Assembly: GCA_016180605.1 (NCBI GenBank)
Contig: JACPAW010000084.1
Location: 1-5,976 of the forward strand
Length of the DNA stretch: 5,976 nucleotides
Origin: Candidatus Omnitrophota bacterium
GTDB lineage: Bacteria > Omnitrophota > Gorgyraeia > Aquiviventales > Aquiviventaceae
Direction: 5' to 3'
Numbering within the stretch: the stretch's first letter is position 1; every line of letters begins with the position of its first letter. The translations under genes and the position numbers were made by a program. The notes below the pieces were generated by a model. The model was not told the origin of the DNA. It worked only from the letters and a program-made list of their open reading frames with translations, and did no database searches. Shown here one piece after another: positions 1-4,534 of the stretch.

Positions 1-1061
1 TTCCACGCTACGATGCACGGTGTGGGAAGCTGCTCCGGACAGTGAGCGCGCTTGACGACCGCTTCCACCCGGGCGCGCACAGGAGGATTTTCCATCACCC
101 CCTCTGCTACCACCACGAATATCTGCGAAGCGACACCGAAGCGGCTTGAAATAAGAAGATTTCCATCCTCTGTCCCAACCAGATTAACTCCCTGATTATC
201 TTGCAGTGTTTGCGTGATTGCCAGGCCGCTGTCGGTGAAGATTCCATCTTGCTCGTGCCCATCTGAACCATCCGGCCCCTCACGAAATTGCTCGATGATT
301 TGAATGGAGCTTTCGCTGACACCCAGAGCCCGCAGCACTTCGGGTGCAACCGTGTTGAGATTCAAGGGCTCCGTCTCACTCCGATAAGGAGTAGCAAAGG
401 CCTTCAGCGTTTGGTAGGACTCTATCGTCATCCCGGGTATGTCCTGCAGCTCCTCGATCGTTACAACCGGAGCGTTCTTTTGATAGTAATACGGTTCCGC
501 CTCGATGGGAAGCTCCCCGTCATCTTCTTGATCCAAGTAGTCCACGATCGCTTGTGCTAAAGGCACGGAGCCTACCAAGCGCGCAAACGTATCCACATCC
601 GTACTCAAAGCCAGCTGTCGTTCCACATCGCTGATTTGTACTTCAATATGGCCGGAAGATGCCGTCACTTTCCAGATGGAGCGATCCGCCTCCGGATCGT
701 TTGACTCAAAAATAGCCCATTCATCCCCCAGCCAATCGTAATTTCCCCCGGTCTCCTCGGGCTTTTGGGCATCCTGATTCAACCGCTGCATCGCCAAATA
801 GACTCCGCTGCGGGCTAAGACCTTGGCTTGTGCGCGTGCCAGCCGGTAACGAGTCAGACGAACCTCTACGGAAAGGTAGTTTGCTACCGCGATGGCCAGT
901 GTCGAGAGAATGGTAATCAGCCATAGCGTCGTTACTAACAGAGAACCCCGTTTCCCTTGCACCTTGCCCCTTGCACCTTGCCCCTTGCCCCTTGTACCTT
1001 GTACCTTGTACCTTGTACCTTGTACCTTGCACTTTGTACCTCGTACCATCTTCTCTCTCAT
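1..1061 (-). CDS. gspK: GspK, minor pseudopilin (3' partial) with repeat-encoded leader
   Basis: Large minor pseudopilin that caps the pseudopilus tip. The frame opens at ATG 1061, overlapping the gspJ stop as ATGA, and stays open for 353 codons to the window edge. Leader 1-39 is highly basic (13 Lys/Arg, one Glu) and mostly encoded by a 13-unit heptanucleotide array. Cleavage is expected at KRG|SLLVT, then a hydrophobic helix (about 40-62). Position +5 is Thr, not Glu, which is normal for GspK. The T2SSK body is clear: ISDVERQLAL, an AIVDYLDQEDDGE segment, EPYYYQKN, TIEELQDIPGM, then PLNLNTVAPEVLRALG. The end (RAHCPEQLPTPC) suggests few residues are missing. A GTG at 962 could give a short MQGKRG leader downstream of the array, with AAGGGG as a possible ribosome site. 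Confidence 0.92.
   Translation of the reverse strand, partial: MREKMVRGTKCKVQGTRYKVQGTRGKGQGARGKVQGKRGSLLVTTLWLITILSTLAIAVANYLSVEVRLTRYRLARAQAKVLARSGVYLAMQRLNQDAQKPEETGGNYDWLGDEWAIFESNDPEADRSIWKVTASSGHIEVQISDVERQLALSTDVDTFARLVGSVPLAQAIVDYLDQEDDGELPIEAEPYYYQKNAPVVTIEELQDIPGMTIESYQTLKAFATPYRSETEPLNLNTVAPEVLRALGVSESSIQIIEQFREGPDGSDGHEQDGIFTDSGLAITQTLQDNQGVNLVGTEDGNLLISSRFGVASQIFVVVAEGVMENPPVRARVEAVVKRAHCPEQLPTPCIVAW
954..1044. repeat. 13-unit heptanucleotide array in the gspK leader
   Basis: Thirteen contiguous 7-bp units with no interruption, consensus (a/c)ccttg(t/c) on the plus strand or (A/G)CAAGG(T/G) on the coding strand. Four adjacent units (996-1023) are identical. It encodes about residues 6-36 of GspK as a 7-residue periodic peptide (YKVQGTR). 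Every reading frame of the coding strand through the array encodes the same periodic peptide without stops. It is the longest and most regular array in the window. Confidence 0.95.
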
Positions 1062-1735
1062 AGCCCGGTCTGTGAAGGCCCTAAAACCCCTGAAGGCACC
1101 GTCAAAAGCTGGGTTGTTTCCTTGCCGCCTTGCGTCTGCATGGAAACTTCAATCAGTCGGGGCAGCATCGTTTTGGCATTTTCCCAGATTTCTTGCCAAT
1201 CCAGCAATTCGGTTGAGGAAGCTGCCGGCTGATGGGCATAGCGGATATGGAAAGAGGCGCAATCCTCCAGCAAGCGCTCGGGTGTTACCTCGCGCACGAC
1301 CCGTGCTTCACCGATGGCTTGGTTGGTTCTCCATAGCCCTCCGATTCCATCCCTCTGCCCACACTGATAGCTGACGAAACGCACAGCACCCCCTAATTGG
1401 CGCCGGTAGGACTCCCGGGTAAACCATTGCATCTGGCTTTGGTTAAAAGTAGGTTCCGGCAGTTTCGGAGCAGGACCGTAGGCATCTTCCCGCAAATCAA
1501 AAACCGCGGCGTTAGCCAAGTCGCGCTCCAAGATTCGCCAAGCCATATCTTTTTGTTGCAGGGCTTCGGTTGCTCCAGTGGCCCTTTGCCATACGGTAAT
1601 TCCCGCGCGCAAATAGGTGGCAAGCCCTGTAAACAAAATCGCGATCATGGTCGCTGCAATCAGAAGCTCAACGAATGTGAAGCCAGAATTCCTCACGACC
1701 TTATCCATTCCTCCGGAATCCATGTGACTGGCCAT
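1058..1735 (-). CDS. gspJ: GspJ, minor pseudopilin
   Basis: Minor pseudopilin of the GspI-J-K tip complex. Up to 225 residues from the outermost ATG. The cleavage motif RNSG|FTFVE gives Glu +5 at E23, followed by a hydrophobic helix (about 19-38) and a GspJ body with KDMAWRILERDLANA near 62-76 and a late LPRLIEVSMQT strand. The start is uncertain: ATG 1735 gives an 18-residue leader, ATG 1708 gives MDKVVRNSG, and GTG 1696 gives MRNSG and forms a 4-nt GTGA overlap with the gspI stop, like the ATGA junctions at F/G and J/K. A GGAGG lies at 1714-1710, only 1 nt from ATG 1708 and 13 nt from GTG 1696. I list the longest form. The TGA stop overlaps the gspK ATG. The leader has no tandem repeats. 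Confidence 0.88.
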   Translation of the reverse strand: MASHMDSGGMDKVVRNSGFTFVELLIAATMIAILFTGLATYLRAGITVWQRATGATEALQQKDMAWRILERDLANAAVFDLREDAYGPAPKLPEPTFNQSQMQWFTRESYRRQLGGAVRFVSYQCGQRDGIGGLWRTNQAIGEARVVREVTPERLLEDCASFHIRYAHQPAASSTELLDWQEIWENAKTMLPRLIEVSMQTQGGKETTQLLTVPSGVLGPSQTGL

Positions 1736-2130
1736 ATCGATTGTAAGCGAATTTGTTTTGAATTTCCCTGCAATCGCTGAACCAAAAGGGTCACCTCACC
1801 CGCCCACACTTCCCCTGCCTCATCAGCAAGATCCTCGCGCAACTGGGCGGACACTTCCCACCCATAAGCTTCATGCGGGGCTGGGAAATTGCCTGAGTAT
1901 GACTCCTCCGAAGGGATGGGTCTTGCTACACGCTTGGTTTCCAGCTCCAACAGCTTGCCGCGCGCCAACTCAAGCAGCATCTCATATTCTTCAATGGTCG
2001 AAATGGCGCGCAACTGGCTGGAGAAACTGCGCCCGATGAAAACCAGCCCGACTGCAATCACGACCGCAGATAGGACCGCCTCAACGAGTAACAGGCCTTG
2101 TGTGGAGTGTAACTTGGCTTGTCGTGGCAT
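1693..2130 (-). CDS. gspI: GspI, minor pseudopilin
   Basis: Minor pseudopilin expected to nucleate the GspI-J-K tip complex. It has 145 residues. The leader MPRQAKLHSTQG is 12 residues, then mature LLLVE with Glu +5 at E17, then a hydrophobic helix to about residue 32. The body includes the GspI pattern of an early helix (LLELARGKLLELE) and a GWEVSAQL strand. Length is slightly above the usual 120-130. The ATG at 2130 lies inside the gspH coding region, giving a 50-nt overlap; an upstream stop (GTAG just before ATG) prevents extension, and no clear Shine-Dalgarno is visible, so initiation is probably coupled to gspH translation. The leader has no tandem repeats, unlike those of gspG, gspH and gspK. 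Confidence 0.88.
   Translation of the reverse strand: MPRQAKLHSTQGLLLVEAVLSAVVIAVGLVFIGRSFSSQLRAISTIEEYEMLLELARGKLLELETKRVARPIPSEESYSGNFPAPHEAYGWEVSAQLREDLADEAGEVWAGEVTLLVQRLQGNSKQIRLQSIWPVTWIPEEWIRS
1710..1714 (-). promoter_or_regulatory. Shine-Dalgarno-like GGAGG near the gspJ start
   Basis: A perfect GGAGG on the coding strand, the best Shine-Dalgarno match noticed at any junction here. Its spacing fits neither nearby start well: 1 nt to ATG 1708 and 13 nt to GTG 1696. It lies downstream of ATG 1735, so it argues mildly for a shorter GspJ leader. Confidence 0.4.
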
Positions 2131-2641
2131 CTACGATAATGGCATATTCCAATTCGCCCCACAAAAGATGCACCGAGCTGGGAGTGCTGCTTCCATCCGG
2201 GTAAAAATGCACGCATTCCGCCTGAGTGTTTTCCCGAAGCAGAGTGACCTGGAAAGCTTCCGGCACATTCGAAATCCGGATGGGAGGGAAAATGCTCAGC
2301 CCCTCCTCATTGCAATCCTGTGGCCATTGGAGAGGGTCTTTTCCATCCACGGCATTAAGCTTGACCCGACGCGTGGCAGCATCCCAGTGCCAAATCACCA
2401 CTTCCCCCTGGCTTATGGCCCGCTCCCTAGCATAACGCAAAAGTTGTGCCAATGAGAAAGCGGTCTGCTCGGCGCGCAACCGCTGGGCTGTTTCGTGGAA
2501 TCGCGGAACGGACGCTGCCATCAAGACGGCAAGCACTGCAGCCACGAGGACAATCTCGATGAGGGTAAATCCTGAAGAGAGAAGTTGGAAGTAAGAGGTA
2601 AGAGGTTGGAATGATCGAGTATGCTGATAACCTGCCTTCAC
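2081..2641 (-). CDS. gspH: GspH, minor pseudopilin
   Basis: Minor pseudopilin that links the tip complex to the GspG shaft. It has 186 residues. The cleavage motif SSG|FTLIE puts mature residue 1 at F25 and Glu +5 at E29, followed by a hydrophobic helix (about 25-44) and the GspH pattern SLAQLLRYARERAISQGEVV near 63-82. The C-terminal half is beta-rich and contains HFYPDGSS, a family hallmark. The start is GTG at 2641, preceded by AGGA about 10 nt away. There is no other in-frame ATG, GTG or TTG before the cleavage site, and an in-frame TAG lies just upstream. An out-of-frame ATG at about 2653 would give only MKRL and then stop. The leader is 24 residues and includes a heptanucleotide array. 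The 3' end overlaps gspI by 50 nt. Confidence 0.9.
   Translation of the reverse strand: MKAGYQHTRSFQPLTSYFQLLSSGFTLIEIVLVAAVLAVLMAASVPRFHETAQRLRAEQTAFSLAQLLRYARERAISQGEVVIWHWDAATRRVKLNAVDGKDPLQWPQDCNEEGLSIFPPIRISNVPEAFQVTLLRENTQAECVHFYPDGSSTPSSVHLLWGELEYAIIVDATTSQVTLHTRPVTR
2574..2612. repeat. Heptanucleotide array in the gspH leader
   Basis: Five degenerate units plus a partial one on the plus strand: gaagaga, gaagttg, gaagtaa, gaggtaa, gaggttg, gaat. The coding strand is pyrimidine-rich and encodes about residues 11-23 of GspH (FQPLTSYFQLLSS), ending at the cleavage glycine. It is related to the array at 2655-2689 but inverted relative to it. Confidence 0.8.
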
Positions 2642-2689
2642 AACCGTTTCATCCTATTTCTTACTTCCTACTTCCTACTTCTTACTTCC
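2587..2689 (-). promoter_or_regulatory. Possible mRNA hairpin enclosing the gspH start
   Basis: The gap array and the array in the gspH leader are related but lie in opposite orientation. Plus-strand 2587-2596 (ggaagtaaga) is an exact inverted repeat of 2680-2689 and also of 2659-2668 (tcttacttcc). In the transcript the two arms could form a 10-13 bp stem whose loop holds the AGGA and the GTG start (2641) of gspH. Because the arms are repeats, several alternative registers are possible. Folding and any regulatory effect are inferred; only the inverted symmetry is seen. Confidence 0.35.
2655..2689. repeat. Heptanucleotide array (GGAAGTA type) in the gspG-gspH gap
   Basis: Five units on the plus strand: tatttct, tacttcc, tacttcc, tacttct, tacttcc. 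On the coding strand the consensus is GGAAGTA, so the purine-rich strand is the mRNA strand. The array fills most of the 59 nt between the gspG stop and the gspH start and ends about 13 nt before the GTG start of gspH. Its last units merge into AGGA, the likely Shine-Dalgarno element of gspH. Confidence 0.85.
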
Positions 2690-2700
2690 AGCCTTATCGC

Positions 2701-3267
2701 TTACTCCCAATTACTCAGATCATCCTTCCCAGGCTGGCCATCGGAACCTAGCGAATACAAATCATAATCCTGACTATGCTGGGAATTCTTCTGATAGACA
2801 TAGGCCCTGCCCCAAGGATCTTTGGGAAGACCCTTTTTAAGGTAGGGACCATTCCACCGGGCGCGCTCTTCCTCGGAAAAATCCGAAGGCGCTTCTTTGG
2901 CCACGAGCTCCTCTAAAGTATCCGGGTAGCGGCCCGCATCCAGCTCATACAGATCCAGCGCTAAACCTACGGCCGCAATATCCGAGCGGGCGCGCGCGGT
3001 CTTGGCCTGCTCGGTTCTTCCTGCCAAGCGGGGTACTACCATCGCCGCCAACACCCCGATGATGACCACCACCAGCATCAGCTCAACAAGCGTAAACCCG
3101 CCCCGCCCGCATCGAATTCGGAGTTCGGGGTGCGGAGTTCGTAATCCTTTCTGTGTGCTGAGTCTCGTTCCTAGTTTCTTGTTTCTTGTTTCAGGTTTCT
3201 GGTTTGGCTTACTACTGAATGCTGACGAGCTGACGAGCTGATCTGTTTGCTGTGTGCTTGTTCTCAT
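2701..3267 (-). CDS. gspG: GspG, major pseudopilin with very long leader
   Basis: Major subunit of the periplasmic pseudopilus. The cleavage motif RGG|FTLVE lies at 55-62 with the conserved Glu at +5 (E62). It is followed by the hydrophobic helix (about 58-78) and the T2SSG domain, including GRYPDTLEEL, KDPWGRAY near 149-156 and a C-terminal LGSDGQPGKDD loop (173-183) that matches the calcium site of this family. The mature form is 131 residues, a normal size. The 57-residue leader is unusual and is largely encoded by three short tandem arrays. No in-frame ATG, GTG or TTG occurs between the ATG at 3267 and the cleavage site, so the long leader appears obligatory unless an unusual start is used. 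The ATG overlaps the gspF stop (ATGA) with a weak GGTGG four bases upstream. It ends 59 nt before gspH. Confidence 0.94.
   Translation of the reverse strand: MRTSTQQTDQLVSSSAFSSKPNQKPETRNKKLGTRLSTQKGLRTPHPELRIRCGRGGFTLVELMLVVVIIGVLAAMVVPRLAGRTEQAKTARARSDIAAVGLALDLYELDAGRYPDTLEELVAKEAPSDFSEEERARWNGPYLKKGLPKDPWGRAYVYQKNSQHSQDYDLYSLGSDGQPGKDDLSNWE
3114..3141. repeat. Heptanucleotide array (CGAACTC type) in the gspG leader
   Basis: Four degenerate units on the plus strand: gaattcg, gagttcg, gggtgcg, gagttcg. On the coding strand the consensus is CGAACTC. It encodes the RTPHPELRIR part of the leader (about residues 43-52) and ends five codons before the FTLVE start of mature GspG. Confidence 0.8.
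3166..3207. repeat. Heptanucleotide array (GAAACAA type) in the gspG leader
   Basis: Six degenerate 7-bp units on the plus strand: cgttcct, agtttct, tgtttct, tgtttca, ggtttct, ggtttgg. On the coding strand the consensus is close to AGAAACA. It encodes roughly residues 21-34 of the GspG leader, a basic stretch (NQKPETRNKKLG). Confidence 0.85.
3221..3242. repeat. 8-bp tandem repeat in the gspG leader
   Basis: Two exact units of gctgacga followed by a partial third (gctgat) on the plus strand. On the coding strand it reads as CAGCTCGT repeats and encodes the QLVSSSA part of the GspG leader (about residues 10-16). It is the only array here with an 8-bp rather than a 7-bp period. Confidence 0.75.
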
Positions 3268-4472
3268 TGAACCACCAGTCCTATTTGAAACACAGGCAAT
3301 AACATCGCCAAGACAATAAACATGACAACCCCCCCAACGAGCACAAGAAGAAGTGGCTCTAAAATGGTAGTCAACTGCTGTGTCGCACGATCCACTTCCC
3401 GTTCGTAGGTCTGTGCGACTTTTAACAATGCCGCATCGATCGTTCCTGCTTCTTCTCCTACGGCCACCATGTTACTGACAAAAACGGGAAACTGCCCCGT
3501 TGATGATAAAGCCAAAGCCAGGTTGGAACCTTCCCGAACAGATCGCGTGATCTCACCGATTGCTTTTCGCATGCTCACATTGGAGACATTTGCCACAACC
3601 ACATCCAGTGCCTGCAGAATCGGGATCCCTTGCCCTACTAGTGTTCCTAAGTTGCGCGTGAATCTTGAAGTCTCCAGCTTTCGAACCAATAAACCGATAC
3701 CGGGCAGATTGATCATCAGCCTGTCGGTGATGGACCGCGCGGAAGGACGTTTTAACCAGCTACGCAGAGCTAGAATCGCAGCCATCACCGATATCAAGGC
3801 CAGCCACCACCACTGCGTAAAAAACTGGCTGATTCCAAGTAAAAATCGCGTCGGCCATGGCAACAGCTGACCCGTTTCCGCAAACACCAAGGAAAGCTTG
3901 GGGATGACGTACAGAATCAAGAAAATGACCATAATCGCCGCAATAAACAGCACGAATAAAGGATAAGCTGCGGCACTGATCATGCGGCTTCTTAATTCCG
4001 CCTCATGCTCTCCAAGATCCGCCAGGCGGCCCAGCGACTGCTCCAAGCTGCCCCCTGTTTCTCCGGCCTTGACCATACTGTGGTAGAGAGCTGGGAAAAC
4101 AGTCGGAAAATCAACAAGCGATTCGCTCAAAGATCGGCCATCCCGCACGGAATTCGCCAATGAATCCGCAACTCGCGAAAGAGCCGCCGATTCCGTCTGC
4201 CTGGCAAGCAGGCTCAAAGCATTCAACAGCGGCAGCCCCCCTGCCAGCAAATCGGCCAATTGCCGCGTGAAATAAGCCAAGGCGCGCGTGGAAACCCGCC
4301 CCGTACGAACGGGACGTGGCTTGCCCGATTGCGTCCCCACTTCCATGATGCTAATCGGGAACATTCCCTCACGGCCCAAGCGGCTGATAACGGCAACGTC
4401 GCTCTCTGCCTCCATCGTTCCTTCGACGACATTGAAATCCTCATCTTTAGCGCGATAAGCGTAACGCGGCAT
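3264..4472 (-). CDS. gspF: GspF, type II secretion inner-membrane platform protein
   Basis: Polytopic inner-membrane protein that couples the GspE ATPase to pseudopilin extraction and assembly. It is full length at 402 residues, close to the usual 400. The N-terminus (MPRYAYRAKDEDFNVVEGTM) is the classical GspF opening. Two homologous T2SSF domains follow, at about 68-190 and 271-393, each carrying the family signature: MVKAGETGGSLEQSL near 133-147 and MVAVGEEAGTIDAAL near 335-349. Three hydrophobic segments are seen at about 168-194, 222-238 and 371-397. The ATG at 4472 is the only sensible start, because the sequence immediately upstream is the repeat-filled gap without a Shine-Dalgarno motif. 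The TGA stop overlaps the gspG ATG as ATGA, which suggests translational coupling. PilC of type IV pili is the alternative relative; the neighbours decide for GspF. Confidence 0.95.
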   Translation of the reverse strand: MPRYAYRAKDEDFNVVEGTMEAESDVAVISRLGREGMFPISIMEVGTQSGKPRPVRTGRVSTRALAYFTRQLADLLAGGLPLLNALSLLARQTESAALSRVADSLANSVRDGRSLSESLVDFPTVFPALYHSMVKAGETGGSLEQSLGRLADLGEHEAELRSRMISAAAYPLFVLFIAAIMVIFLILYVIPKLSLVFAETGQLLPWPTRFLLGISQFFTQWWWLALISVMAAILALRSWLKRPSARSITDRLMINLPGIGLLVRKLETSRFTRNLGTLVGQGIPILQALDVVVANVSNVSMRKAIGEITRSVREGSNLALALSSTGQFPVFVSNMVAVGEEAGTIDAALLKVAQTYEREVDRATQQLTTILEPLLLVLVGGVVMFIVLAMLLPVFQIGLVVQ

Positions 4473-4476
4473 CTAG

Positions 4477-4511
4477 ACAGTGGTCAGTGGTCAGTGACTA
4501 GTGGCCAGTGA
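4477..4511. repeat. Heptanucleotide tandem array in the gspE-gspF gap
   Basis: Five consecutive degenerate 7-bp units read on the plus strand as acagtgg, tcagtgg, tcagtga, ctagtgg, ccagtga. They fill more than half of the 62-nt space between the gspE stop and the gspF start and end 5 nt before the gspF ATG. The array takes up the place where a ribosome binding site would be, and no purine-rich Shine-Dalgarno sequence is visible there. Its consensus differs from the other arrays in the window. Confidence 0.85.
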
Positions 4512-4534
4512 ACTACACCATTTGCGTGGTTAAT

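Noticed and set aside
721..1032. Minus-strand open frame beginning with the repeat-encoded peptide MQGTRYKVQG
   Set aside because: It is gspK read in another frame. It is open through the array only because a 7-bp repeat gives the same peptide in every frame, and the rest has no family features. It is kept only as the possible product of a unit-number change.
954..1044. CRISPR array
   Set aside because: Units are 7 bp and directly adjacent, with no spacers of 25-40 bp and no cas genes nearby.
892..1374. Plus-strand open frames rich in CTLYLVPCTL-like repeats
   Set aside because: These are antisense readings of the gspK leader array and of gspJ, with low-complexity translation and no domain features.
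2642..2700. Intrinsic terminator between gspG and gspH
   Set aside because: The possible hairpin is loose, AT-rich and lacks a following T-run on the coding strand, and gspH continues the operon.
3114..3242. Mobile element or miniature transposon inserted at the start of gspG
   Set aside because: No terminal inverted repeats, target duplication or transposase fragment. The stretch is explained by three short tandem arrays and stays in frame with gspG.
4223..4511. Additional small genes overlapping the start of gspF on either strand
   Set aside because: They are frame shadows of gspF and of the CAGTGGT array, with no recognisable domain or ribosome site.
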